Below, in pieces: positions 1 to 8,036 of a stretch of 55,938 nt of DNA. A program made the position numbers and the translations under genes. This DNA is from Polaromonas eurypsychrophila (GTDB taxonomy: Bacteria > Pseudomonadota > Gammaproteobacteria > Burkholderiales > Burkholderiaceae_C). How positions within the stretch are numbered: the stretch's first letter is position 1; each line of letters starts with the position of its first letter. The stretch covers positions 1 to 55,938 of the forward strand of contig NZ_BMIG01000021.1 of assembly GCF_014641715.1 (NCBI RefSeq), given 5' to 3'. Below the pieces are notes generated by a model that did no database searches, was not told the origin of the DNA, and worked only from the letters and a program-made list of their open reading frames with translations.

Positions 1-240
1 GCGTCGCTAAAAGAAAGACCCGATGGTCCGGATCCCTTCGCTTCGCTGCAGGCAACCTGCGGTGCTCGCCAAAAACGGGGTCTCGCTCGAACTCGGCTAG
101 CGCCTCAGACAATCGCTCGCCCTGATTCGTTTTCGGCTGCGCTCCTCGGCCCAGCCCGACGGGTGGGGTAGAGAAAACCAATTCCAGATACCGAATGCAA
201 AACTCCGGAGACGAAGACGCGCAAAGCGCGTCTTCGTCGG
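1..240 (-). repeat. non-coding left edge, dispersed intergenic repeat type
   Basis: No convincing gene lies in 1-430. Read on the minus strand, 1-170 carries a string of short motifs (GAGTTCGAGCGAGACCCCG, then CGAGCACCGCAGGTTGCC, then GCGAAGCGAAGGGATC). I remember these in this order from a multi-copy intergenic repeat common in Comamonadaceae and Xanthomonadaceae. An 86-codon frame at 97-357 (minus) translates to low-complexity Pro/Ser/Arg sequence and looks like a by-product of the repeat. The family assignment is from memory, not a search. Confidence 0.45.
210..238. repeat. perfect 13-bp hairpin
   Basis: GACGAAGACGCGC at 210-222 pairs perfectly with GCGCGTCTTCGTC at 226-238 around an AAA loop. 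No T-run follows on either strand, so it is not a standard intrinsic terminator. It may be a structured part of the intergenic repeat to its left. Confidence 0.6.
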
Positions 241-430
241 GACTTCCCAGAGACTGTCAGTCATGCACGCGAGCGCAGCACACGCGGCCAAATGAAGTCC
301 CCCTCCATCGCCCAGCGGGGCGAGGGAGGGGCTAGGGGTGGGAGTGGGGAGTTGCACCTACTGCCCCAAGCAGGCCGCAGGCAGAGCGTGATGCAGGCAA
401 GGCGTTAAGCCCATCTTGTGAAGGAAATCG

Positions 431-478
431 GCCTTCAGCCCGTATCTAACGCGCGCCAGCAGCTATCAATTAAAGAGC
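431..478 (-). repeat. 48-bp two-hairpin repeat, copy 1
   Basis: Reverse-orientation copy of the dispersed 48-bp element. Read on the minus strand it starts GCTCTTTAATTGATAGC and ends GGGCTGAAGGC. It ends 3 bp from the stop codon of the minus-strand aminotransferase gene, so it would lie in the 3' part of that transcript. Its first half is identical for 17 bases to the copy inside yejF (23396-23443). Confidence 0.75.
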
Positions 479-481
479 AAA

Positions 482-1663
482 TTACAGCTTGGCCAGCCGC
501 TCCAGCGCCAGGTTCAGCGTCTCATCCTTCTTCGAAAAACAAAAACGCACCACCCGCTGGTCGAAACCGTTGCCGTAAAACGCCGACAGCGGAATGGCGG
601 CAACGCCGATCTCGGTAGTCAGCCATTTGCAGAAGTCGGCTTCACCGAGGTCGCTGACCTCCGAGATGTCCACGCACTGGAAGTAGCTGCCCTCGCTGGG
701 CAGCAGCTTGAAGCGGGTTTTCGCGAGGCCGGCGCGGAACAGGTCGCGCTTTCGCTGGTAAAAAACTGGCAGGTCCAGGTAAGGGCTGGCGTCTGCCATG
801 TAGGCGGCCAGTCCGTGCTGCACCGGCGTGTTGACGGTGAAGACGTTGAACTGGTGCACCTTGCGAAATTCGGCCGTCAGCGCGGCGGGCGCTGCCACAT
901 AACCGACCTTCCATCCGGTGACGTGATACGTTTTGCCGAAGCTGCTGACGATGAAGGCGCGTGCCGCCAGGCCGGGGAAACGCGCGGCGCTTTCATGCAC
1001 ACGGCCCTGCGCGGCGTCGAAAACCATGTGTTCATACACCTCGTCGCTGATCAGCAACACCTCCGTCGGCGCCAGTATTTCCTGCAGGCGCAGCATGTCC
1101 TCGCGGCTCCAGACGGTGGCGCTGGGGTTGTGCGGCGAGTTGATGAGGATGGCGCGTGTCTTGCCGTTAATGGCGGCGGCGATCTTGTCAAAGTCGGGCC
1201 GGAATGAGCCGGGCACCAGCGGTACTCGCACGGCGATGCCGCCAGCCAGTTCGATGTTGGGAATGTAGCTGTCGTAACAGGGCTCAAGCACGATGACTTC
1301 ATCACCGGGGTGCACCACAGCCAGGATGGCGGTGATGATGGCCTGGGTGGCGCCTGCCGTGATGGTGATTTCGCTGCCGGCGTCATAACTGCGGCCGTGC
1401 AGATTTTGCAGCTTGGCCGCAACGGCCTCGCGCAGCACCGGTACACCGGTCATGGGCGGGTACTGGTTCAGGCCGCGTGTCATGGCGTCGGTGACCGCGC
1501 CCACCAGCTTGGGGTCGCAGTCAAAGTCGGGGAAGCCCTGGCCCAGGTTGACGGCGTCTTTTTCGGACGCCAGGGTCGACATCACGGTAAAGATTGTGGT
1601 CCCAACCGCCGGCAGTTTGGTTTGCAGGGCCGGGGTGTATTCGCTCGCAGTTGTGGTGCTCAT
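482..1663 (-). CDS. methionine/aromatic aminotransferase (YbdL-like, class I PLP)
   Basis: A 393-residue PLP-dependent class I/II aminotransferase. It closely follows E. coli YbdL, a methionine-preferring transaminase, over its whole length: the N-terminal KLPAVGTTIFTVMS block, NLGQGFPDFD, the cofactor region ITAGATQAI, NSPHNPSATVW, and SSFGKTYHVTGWKVGY with the Schiff-base lysine at about K244. It would convert an amino acid such as methionine to its 2-oxo acid in the cytoplasm. The gene starts five bases after the cysB stop on the same strand, so it is probably co-transcribed with that sulphur regulator, which suits a role in sulphur amino acid turnover (inference). Kynurenine or glutamine transaminase activity is an alternative. 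Confidence 0.85.
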   Translation of the reverse strand: MSTTTASEYTPALQTKLPAVGTTIFTVMSTLASEKDAVNLGQGFPDFDCDPKLVGAVTDAMTRGLNQYPPMTGVPVLREAVAAKLQNLHGRSYDAGSEITITAGATQAIITAILAVVHPGDEVIVLEPCYDSYIPNIELAGGIAVRVPLVPGSFRPDFDKIAAAINGKTRAILINSPHNPSATVWSREDMLRLQEILAPTEVLLISDEVYEHMVFDAAQGRVHESAARFPGLAARAFIVSSFGKTYHVTGWKVGYVAAPAALTAEFRKVHQFNVFTVNTPVQHGLAAYMADASPYLDLPVFYQRKRDLFRAGLAKTRFKLLPSEGSYFQCVDISEVSDLGEADFCKWLTTEIGVAAIPLSAFYGNGFDQRVVRFCFSKKDETLNLALERLAKL

Positions 1664-1668
1664 GGGTT

Positions 1669-2613
1669 TCAGGGGTCGATGTCGTTATGGCGTCGGCTCA
1701 TGGCGCGGGTGATCTCGGTGCGGTCTAGCTTGTCGCTCAGCAGCTCGACAAACTTGTAGACAAAGTTGCGCAGGTAAGCGCTGCGTTTGAAGGCCACGCG
1801 GGCGACGTTGACGCCAAACAGCGCGCCAGCCGGTCGCGCCAGCAGATCGCTGTTGGTGCCGTCGTCCTTGAGCGCCATTTCGGCCACGATGCCGATGCCC
1901 AGGCCCAGACGCACATAGGTCTTTATCACGTCCGAGTCAATCGCTTCGAGCGCAATGCGTGGCTGCAAACGCTTGGCCGCGAAAGCCTGGTCCACCTTGG
2001 TGCGGCCGGTGAAAGAAGGGTGGTAGGTGATAAGCGGCTGTTCGGCCAAGTCTTCCAGCGTGATGTGTTCCTGCCTGGCCAGCGGATGGTCCAGCGGCAT
2101 CACCAGCATGTGCTGCCATTCGTAGCAGGGCAGGGTGACGAGTTCTTGGTACTGCGCCAGCGATTCGGTGGCAATGCCGACTTCCGCCACCTCGTCGATC
2201 AACATGCGCGCGACTTGGTCGGGCGAGCCCTGGTGCAGGCTGACGTTGACCTTGGGAAAGGCTTCGCGCAATTTCGCCACAGGCACCGGCAACACATAAC
2301 GTGCCTGGGTGTGGGTGGTGGCAATCGACAGGGTGCCATTGTCCTGCGCCGAGAACTGCTCGCCGATGCGGCGCAGGTTGCCGACTTCGCGCAGGATCAC
2401 CTCAATGCTTTTGATGACATGTTCACCCGGCTCGGTCACGCGTTTGAGCCGTTTGCCGTGGCGCGCAAAAATCTCGACGCCCAACTCTTCTTCCAGTTCG
2501 ATGATGGCTTTGGACACTCCAGGCTGCGATGTGTGCAGGGAACGCGCGGTTTCAGTGAGATTGAGGTTGCGCCGGACGGCTTCCTGGACAAAGCGAAATT
2601 GGTGCAGATTCAT
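1669..2613 (-). CDS. cysB: LysR-type sulphur assimilation regulator CysB
   Basis: A 314-residue LysR regulator with the N-terminal winged helix-turn-helix (residues about 1-60: LHQFRFVQEAVRRNLNLTET and TSQPGVSKAI) and a CysB-type effector domain (about 90-310), including the TTHTQARYVLPVPV segment typical of CysB/Cbl. CysB activates sulphate uptake and reduction genes in response to N-acetylserine. The upstream gap (2614-2717) is AT-rich compared with its surroundings and probably holds the promoter. Sirohydrochlorin chelatase lies upstream and a methionine-type aminotransferase downstream, giving a sulphur theme. Cbl is a less likely alternative. Confidence 0.88.
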   Translation of the reverse strand: MNLHQFRFVQEAVRRNLNLTETARSLHTSQPGVSKAIIELEEELGVEIFARHGKRLKRVTEPGEHVIKSIEVILREVGNLRRIGEQFSAQDNGTLSIATTHTQARYVLPVPVAKLREAFPKVNVSLHQGSPDQVARMLIDEVAEVGIATESLAQYQELVTLPCYEWQHMLVMPLDHPLARQEHITLEDLAEQPLITYHPSFTGRTKVDQAFAAKRLQPRIALEAIDSDVIKTYVRLGLGIGIVAEMALKDDGTNSDLLARPAGALFGVNVARVAFKRSAYLRNFVYKFVELLSDKLDRTEITRAMSRRHNDIDP

Positions 2614-2717
2614 ATGTTATTTTGGCTAATTATTTACTTTATTATGCCTGTCCGTGGCTAAAGAACTCGGAGGGGATTGGTAAATTCAAGCCGCCCTGAG
2701 GTTCGGCGTCTCGACCA

Positions 2718-3083
2718 TCATGACAAGGCGATGCTGGCCATCAATTCGGTCAATTGCGGGTGCTCGCCGGCAGCCGGCATCAATTCCACGACCAGCGCAG
2801 GGTACTGGGTGCGAAGCTGTGCCACCAGGCGCGGCAGATCCTCGCGCGCATGTTTGCCGACACCCAGGAATAGCGGAAAAATCTTTAACTGCCGGGCGCC
2901 AGCAGCGATTAGATCCGCAGCCGCCTGCGCCAGGTCGGGGGTGCTCAATTCCAGATAGGCACAGCAGACCAGCAGCTTGCTGTCGCGAGTCCGGATGACT
3001 TCAGCCACCGCTTCAATGGGCGCATGCCACAGTGGGTCACGCGAGCCGTGCGCGAACAAAATGATGCCGCGTTTGTCCATCAT
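2718..3083 (-). CDS. cbiX: CbiX/SirB-type sirohydrochlorin chelatase
   Basis: A short single-domain chelatase of about 121 residues. After MMDKRG it shows IILFAHGSRDPLW, with the N-terminal metal-binding His, and FPLFLGVGKHAREDLP, with the second conserved His. It would insert Fe2+ (siroheme) or Co2+ into sirohydrochlorin. A longer upstream frame reads through lptG sequence and is not credible. The ATG pair at 3083/3080 overlaps the lptG TGA, so translation is probably coupled to lptG. With cysB next downstream, iron insertion for the siroheme of sulphite reductase is the likelier job (inference). Confidence 0.82.
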   Translation of the reverse strand: MMDKRGIILFAHGSRDPLWHAPIEAVAEVIRTRDSKLLVCCAYLELSTPDLAQAAADLIAAGARQLKIFPLFLGVGKHAREDLPRLVAQLRTQYPALVVELMPAAGEHPQLTELMASIALS

Positions 3084-4234
3084 CGCCTCAGCACCAGCCA
3101 GCCGAAGGCTCCAAGCGAGATCGCCATGTAAAGCAAGCCCGGCGCGGCCGCCGCAAGCCACGGCCGCCAGCTCTGCAGGTTGCCGATGTAGCCAAACACG
3201 TTGTTGAGCAGGAAGAAACTGATGCCGATCATCACGCCGCCGAACACATAACCGGCGATGCCGCCGCTGCGAAAGTGCAGGTAGGCAAAGGGCAGGGCAA
3301 GCACCACCATTACCAGGCAACTGAGCGGGTAGAAGACTTTTTTCCAGAACTCGATCTCGTAACGCTGGGCCGTCTGACCATTGGCGTTCAGGTGGCGGAT
3401 GTAGGTGAACAGGTCAATCGTGCTCATTCGTTCGGGCTTGAGCACGGCGACCGAGACCATTTCGGCGCTGATGTCGGTCGGCCAGCGAAACCGTTCGATC
3501 TTTTTGATGATGATCTGGGCGGAGTCACGGCCGGTGTCGGTGGGCGTGGCCTGTCCTGCCTTCACGGTGAAGTCGGTGCGGTTGCCGCCCTCGAATTGCC
3601 ACGACCCATCAGCCGAAAACCGGGCAAGCGGTGACTGGGTGATGGACACCAGCAGCCCTTTGTTGTCGAACTCGAAAACGCGCACGGCCTGCATTTCGTT
3701 GTTGGACGACAGCGCGCCGACATTGACCACATAGCTGTTGTAGGCTTGCTTTTCCTTGAGCCAGGCGCCGGTCTGGCCGATGGTGATGCGGCCCTGGTAA
3801 CGCGCCTTGAGCAATTGGGCGCTTCGGTCGGCGGCAGGGGCCAGGTAGTCGCCAATGGAAAAACACAGGATGGTGAAAAACGCGCCCAGTGTCAGCAGCA
3901 GGCGCAGGGCACGCCAGGGCTCCAGGCCGCTGGTGCGCAAAATGGTGTACTCCGAGCTTTGCGCCAGCCGTGCCATCACAAAGATGGTGCCAATCAACAC
4001 CGAGATCGGCACCAGCTCGTACAGGTGGCTGGGAATCAGCAGCGCGACATAGAGCAGCGCATGCCGGATCTGGTAGGTGTTCTCGTCCGAGCTGATCGCC
4101 CCCGCGGCATTTTTGCCGAGGTATTGCAATTCGTCCACAAGGTCAAAAAAGAAGAACAGCGCGAGAAATCCCGCGGCCACAAAGGCGATGGAGCCTAGCA
4201 CCTCGCCATAAATCAGACGGCGAATGGTTTTCAC
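3080..4234 (-). CDS. lptG: LPS export ABC permease LptG
   Basis: A 384-residue inner-membrane protein of the YjgP/YjgQ family, with N-terminal helices, a periplasmic beta-jellyroll region in the middle (about 130-270) and C-terminal helices. The segment LAQSSEYTILRTSGLEPW matches the cytoplasmic coupling loop of LptG. It forms the LptB2FG transporter that pulls lipopolysaccharide out of the inner membrane. The start is GTG and overlaps the lptF stop in a GTGA junction, so the two are co-translated. lptB is not in this window. Confidence 0.92.
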   Translation of the reverse strand: MKTIRRLIYGEVLGSIAFVAAGFLALFFFFDLVDELQYLGKNAAGAISSDENTYQIRHALLYVALLIPSHLYELVPISVLIGTIFVMARLAQSSEYTILRTSGLEPWRALRLLLTLGAFFTILCFSIGDYLAPAADRSAQLLKARYQGRITIGQTGAWLKEKQAYNSYVVNVGALSSNNEMQAVRVFEFDNKGLLVSITQSPLARFSADGSWQFEGGNRTDFTVKAGQATPTDTGRDSAQIIIKKIERFRWPTDISAEMVSVAVLKPERMSTIDLFTYIRHLNANGQTAQRYEIEFWKKVFYPLSCLVMVVLALPFAYLHFRSGGIAGYVFGGVMIGISFFLLNNVFGYIGNLQSWRPWLAAAAPGLLYMAISLGAFGWLVLRR

Positions 4235-5361
4235 GCCGTTCCCTTTTTGCTTTCCTGCCGGCTGGCCTGGCGTTTGCGTTGCCGGCTGGCGGCCCCCTTG
4301 AACGTCCAGTTCAGGTGGCGCTTGGACAGCCAGGCCAGTGCCAGCAGCAAGGCGCCGCCGTGCAAGGCGAGGATGAAAGGTCCGAAACTGGCCACGCCGA
4401 CGGTGATCCAGCTTTGGCCCAGGTTCAGCAGGTTGTGATAGACCACAAAAGTGAACAGCACAAAGATCAGGTTGCCGCTGCGTCCCGCGCGCGGATTGAC
4501 GCTGGCCAGCGCCAAGGCAATGACGACAAAATTGATGGCCGCCACCGCCATGCCCAGCCGCCAGGCCAGTTCTCCCTGGTTGCCACGGGTGGGTGTGCGC
4601 AACAGTTCCCGGGTGGACTTGGATTTCTCGGGCACGTTGGCGCCATTGGTCAACGCGCTGTCACCGGCCTTGCTGCCGTATTCCTCGAATTCGGTGATTT
4701 TCAGGGCCGACTTGCCTATCGTGCTCTCCAGCCGCTGGCCATTGTCGAGCAGCAAAAACTGGGAGTTGCCTATGGTTTGAATGCGACCGGCGCGCGCCGT
4801 GGTGACCGAGTTTTTGCCTTTTTCTGTCGACGCAATAAACACGTTGTTGCTGGTCTTGCCCTCTGAGGTGTCGCGGTCGATGAAGAAAACCCGGTTGCCG
4901 CTGGACGACTCCTGGAACTGGCCGGGCGAGACGCGCTCCAGGTCGCCGCGCTGCTCATAGCGGTCTTTCATCTCCTGGGCCTGCTGGTTGGACCAGGGCC
5001 AGACAAATACCGACATCACCGTGATCACGAGCAGCACGGGCCAGGCAAACCGGAACAGCGGTACCAGGAAAAAGCCCAGGCCGCGGCCGCTGACGAACCA
5101 GACCACCATTTCACTGTCGCGGTACATCCGCGACAGGGTGCTGACCATGGCGACAAACAGGGACAGCGTCAGGATGATGGGCAGGCGGCCGAGCGCCGTG
5201 TAACCCATGACCATCATCACGTCCTGCGGATTGACACTGCCGCGTGAAGCCTGACCCAGCGTCCGGATCAAGATGATGGTGATCACAATGGTCATCAAAA
5301 CCACAAGGGTCGCCCCGAAACTGCGTGCCAACTCTTTGCGGATCGAAGATTGGAATAACAT
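4231..5361 (-). CDS. lptF: LPS export ABC permease LptF
   Basis: A permease of 376 residues, starting MLFQSSIRKELARSFGATLVV at 5361. The frame stays open about 240 bases upstream, but that extension overlaps pepA and its promoter region and is unlike the family. LptF pairs with LptG and LptB in LPS extraction. The jellyroll region contains the expected ESSSGNRVFFID strand. The gene is divergent from pepA across a 73-bp gap, the same arrangement as in E. coli. Confidence 0.92.
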   Translation of the reverse strand: MLFQSSIRKELARSFGATLVVLMTIVITIILIRTLGQASRGSVNPQDVMMVMGYTALGRLPIILTLSLFVAMVSTLSRMYRDSEMVVWFVSGRGLGFFLVPLFRFAWPVLLVITVMSVFVWPWSNQQAQEMKDRYEQRGDLERVSPGQFQESSSGNRVFFIDRDTSEGKTSNNVFIASTEKGKNSVTTARAGRIQTIGNSQFLLLDNGQRLESTIGKSALKITEFEEYGSKAGDSALTNGANVPEKSKSTRELLRTPTRGNQGELAWRLGMAVAAINFVVIALALASVNPRAGRSGNLIFVLFTFVVYHNLLNLGQSWITVGVASFGPFILALHGGALLLALAWLSKRHLNWTFKGAASRQRKRQASRQESKKGTA

Positions 5362-5434
5362 TGCCTGAAACTGTGCCTTTTTTACCTGACAACCAACGCT
5401 TGCTGACGGCGCTTGCTGCGCCCAACCCCCAATT

Positions 5435-6922
5435 ATGGACTTTGAACTCAAAACCCTGACCCCTGCGCGCATTTGCGCTGAAAAATGTGACGCGCTGATC
5501 GTGCTAGTCGGCGAGGCCGCCGCTTCCGGGAGCGACGCTGTGACCACCCTGGCGGCAGGGGCGATCAAGTCCGGGGACTTCGAGAGCAAGGCCGGCAAGC
5601 TGCTCAGTGCCTACCGCCCGCAGGACATCAGTGCCACCCGGGTGCTGCTGGCCGGAGCAGGCGATGGCAGCACCAAAAGCATACGGACAGCCGTTCATGC
5701 GGCGATGGCCGCACTGAAAAGCACCAATGTCCGACGTGTGCTGTTGAGCCTGGTGGGCTTGCCCAAGGCTGACCATGAATCCGTTCGAGCAGCAGTGCTG
5801 GCCTGCGCCGATGCCTGTTATGTTTACAGCACCACCAAATCGAAGCCGGTGGAACAAAAGCTGCAACGGGTGGTGCTGGTGGTGTCCGCCCTGGCTTCAA
5901 GCCGCGCCGGTTTTGACAAGGGCGTGGGCTTGTCCAAAGGCCTGGCACTGACCCGTGAGTGGGCGAACCGTCCTGCCAACCATGCCACGCCGACCTTGCT
6001 CGGACAAGCTGCCAAAGAGCTTGGCAAGCTGCCGGGCATCAAGGTCGAGGTGCTCGGGCCCAGGGAAGTGTCCAAACTCGGCATGGGCTCGTTCATGGCC
6101 GTTGCCCGGGGTTCAGAAGAACCGCTGCGTTTCATCGTGCTGCGTTACGACGGCGGCACAAAAACCGAGGCGCCGGTGGTGCTGATCGGCAAGGGCATCA
6201 CTTTTGATACCGGCGGCATTTCCATCAAGCCGGCCGCCGAAATGGACGAGATGAAGTACGACATGGGTGGGGCCGCCAGTGTGCTCGGAACCTTCCGGGC
6301 GCTGGCCGAGTTGCAACCGGCGCTCAATGTCATCGGCCTGATCCCGGCCTGCGAGAACATGCCAGACGGCCGGGCCATTAAGCCTGGCGACGTGGTCACC
6401 AGCATGAGCGGGCAAACCATTGAGATCCTCAACACCGACGCCGAAGGCCGGCTCGTGCTGTGCGACGCCCTGACCTACGCCGAGCGTTTCAAGCCGCGCG
6501 CGGTAGTCGACATTGCCACACTGACCGGCGCCTGCGTGATCGCGCTGGGCGGCGTGCGCAGCGGCTTGTTTTCCAGCGACGACGCGCTGGCCCAGTCGCT
6601 GGCTGCAGCCGGTGACAGCTCGATGGACCTGTGCTGGCGCATGCCGCTGGACGACGAGTATGCCGATGGCCTGAAGACGCATTTTGCCGATGTGGCCAAC
6701 GTGGCCGGCCGCGCCGGCGGCGCCATCACGGCGGCGAAGTTTCTCCAGCGTTTTGCCGGTAAATTTCCGTGGGCGCACCTGGACATTGCCGGCACAGCCT
6801 GGAAAAGCGGTGCCGCCAAAGGTTCGACCGGTCGGCCAGTGCCGCTGCTGGTGGATTTCCTGCTCGGCCAGGTACAGCCGGCCAGGCCAGTGCCCAAAAA
6901 GCGGGTCAGTTCACGCGCATGA
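5435..6922 (+). CDS. pepA: leucyl aminopeptidase (cytosol aminopeptidase, M17)
   Basis: A 495-residue M17 metallo-aminopeptidase. The N-terminal alpha/beta domain (about 1-160) is followed by the catalytic domain with VLIGKGITFDTGGISIKP (metal-binding Lys and Asp) and the signature NTDAEGRL. It removes N-terminal residues from peptides as a hexamer with two metals per active site; in E. coli the protein also binds DNA at cer and at carAB. The stop overlaps the holC start (ATGA). Confidence 0.95.
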   Translation: MDFELKTLTPARICAEKCDALIVLVGEAAASGSDAVTTLAAGAIKSGDFESKAGKLLSAYRPQDISATRVLLAGAGDGSTKSIRTAVHAAMAALKSTNVRRVLLSLVGLPKADHESVRAAVLACADACYVYSTTKSKPVEQKLQRVVLVVSALASSRAGFDKGVGLSKGLALTREWANRPANHATPTLLGQAAKELGKLPGIKVEVLGPREVSKLGMGSFMAVARGSEEPLRFIVLRYDGGTKTEAPVVLIGKGITFDTGGISIKPAAEMDEMKYDMGGAASVLGTFRALAELQPALNVIGLIPACENMPDGRAIKPGDVVTSMSGQTIEILNTDAEGRLVLCDALTYAERFKPRAVVDIATLTGACVIALGGVRSGLFSSDDALAQSLAAAGDSSMDLCWRMPLDDEYADGLKTHFADVANVAGRAGGAITAAKFLQRFAGKFPWAHLDIAGTAWKSGAAKGSTGRPVPLLVDFLLGQVQPARPVPKKRVSSRA

Positions 6923-7353
6923 CCGAAGTCGCCTTCCATTTCAACGTGCCGGACAAGCTGCAGTACAGCTGCCGCCTGCTGCGCAAAGCCTGGGGCAGCG
7001 GGGCGCGTGTGGTGGTGACGGGCGAAGCGGACACATTGCGCCGGCTGGACCAGTTGCTCTGGACTTTTTCCGCGCTGGAATTCGTGCCGCATTGCCAGTT
7101 GGGTGCACCGGCGGAAACAGTGGCCGCCACGCCAGTTCTGCTGGCCGGCGCACTGGATGCCTGTCCCCATCATGAGGTGCTGGTGAATCTGGGGCAGGAG
7201 GTGCCTGCCGGGTTTGAACGCTTCGAACGCTTCATTGAACTGGTCACGCTGGCCGATGACGACCGGGCAGCGGCGCGCACTCGCTGGAAGCATTATTCCG
7301 ACCGCGGCTACGCCATGAAGCGCCATGATCTCGCCCAGGAGGCCAGGCCATGA
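6919..7353 (+). CDS. holC: DNA polymerase III chi subunit
   Basis: About 144 residues starting MTEVAFHFNVPDKLQYSCRLLR at 6919; an upstream-open frame overlaps pepA and is rejected. HolC links the clamp loader to SSB through psi. The matching blocks are the N-terminal FHFN...K..Y.CRLLRKA, then LDQLLWTFSALEFVPHC and VLVNLGQEVP. The start codon overlaps the pepA stop, and its own stop overlaps the next start (ATGA), so the three genes are translationally coupled. Confidence 0.9.
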   Translation: MTEVAFHFNVPDKLQYSCRLLRKAWGSGARVVVTGEADTLRRLDQLLWTFSALEFVPHCQLGAPAETVAATPVLLAGALDACPHHEVLVNLGQEVPAGFERFERFIELVTLADDDRAAARTRWKHYSDRGYAMKRHDLAQEARP

Positions 7354-7676
7354 ACCGCTCCCCTCCGCCACAGCGATTTGTGCCCACGCTGACAGAAATT
7401 GTTCAGCCGGCACGGCCTGAAGCCCCCGCTGCGGATAGCTCGGTCACCCGTGCGCCTGACATGAAGAATCTTCAGGAGCAGATGGTTCATCGTGTGATGC
7501 AACGCGTTGACCTGACGCTGGACCGGCTGCTGCGCGAGACCGTGGGGCGGCTGGTGCTGGAACATACCCAGGCGCTGGCCCCGAGCCTGCGCGATGAGAT
7601 AGAGATCGTTGTGCGCCAGTCGGTCAACCAGGCTTTTGAGCAGGAATTGGCCAGCCAGTGGTCCGAACGGCAATAA
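7350..7676 (+). CDS. small hypothetical protein after holC
   Basis: A 108-residue protein I do not recognise. The first 45 residues are rich in Pro and Ala and look disordered. The rest (about 48-108) is predicted helical and amphipathic, with LQEQMVHRVMQRVDLTLDRLLR. There is no signal peptide or membrane helix. The start overlaps the holC stop, so it is expressed with pepA-holC. In many proteobacteria valS follows holC; here the operon appears to end with this gene. Confidence 0.7.
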   Translation: MNRSPPPQRFVPTLTEIVQPARPEAPAADSSVTRAPDMKNLQEQMVHRVMQRVDLTLDRLLRETVGRLVLEHTQALAPSLRDEIEIVVRQSVNQAFEQELASQWSERQ

Positions 7677-7728
7677 AGCCGTGCCTCAGCGGCTCAGATG
7701 ATGCACCGGGTGATCTGGAGGGTGGACC

Positions 7729-7936
7729 TTACCCCGGGCAGTTGCTGCGCATGCGATCGAAATGCTCGGTAAGCAGCCGGTCGACAAATGCCTTGGGAGC
7801 TGGCGCTTGCCAGCCGACGGCCTGCCAGGCTCAAAGCCACGCGACCTTCGGCCAACGTAACCACTTGTACGACAGGGTTGCCGTTTTTGAGCCGAAAAGC
7901 GTCGGGCGCGACGCATAGAAAGGGACCCTAGGGCAG
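7729..7936 (-). pseudogene. possible remnant of a LysR-type regulator C-terminus
   Basis: The 360-base gap between the small gene and the next start (8037) holds no intact gene. On the minus strand one frame reads VVQVVTLAEGRVALSL; a shift of one base then gives QAPAPKAFVDRLLTEHFDRM and a stop at 7729. The spacing and the PAPKAFVD-type ending resemble the last 60 residues of LysR effector domains. It has no start and at least one frameshift. The call is tentative. The right part of the gap (about 7937-8036) should hold the promoter of the lipoprotein gene. Confidence 0.3.
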
Positions 7937-8036
7937 CTAGCTATGGTGCAGGCGTGAAAATTGCGATATGTTCGGTGCCGTTGAGCAAAAAAAACTGTCC
8001 TCAACCTTTAACGATAATTTCCTAATTGGAGTATTT

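Noticed and set aside
97..357. 86-codon minus-strand frame
   Set aside because: Low-complexity Pro/Ser/Arg translation within a repeat-type intergenic region; no domain or ribosome site.
7428..7470. Possible tenth 48-bp repeat copy in the small gene after holC (GATAGCTCGGTCAC)
   Set aside because: Only the central motif is similar; the GCTAT start and the GGGCTGGAGG end are missing.
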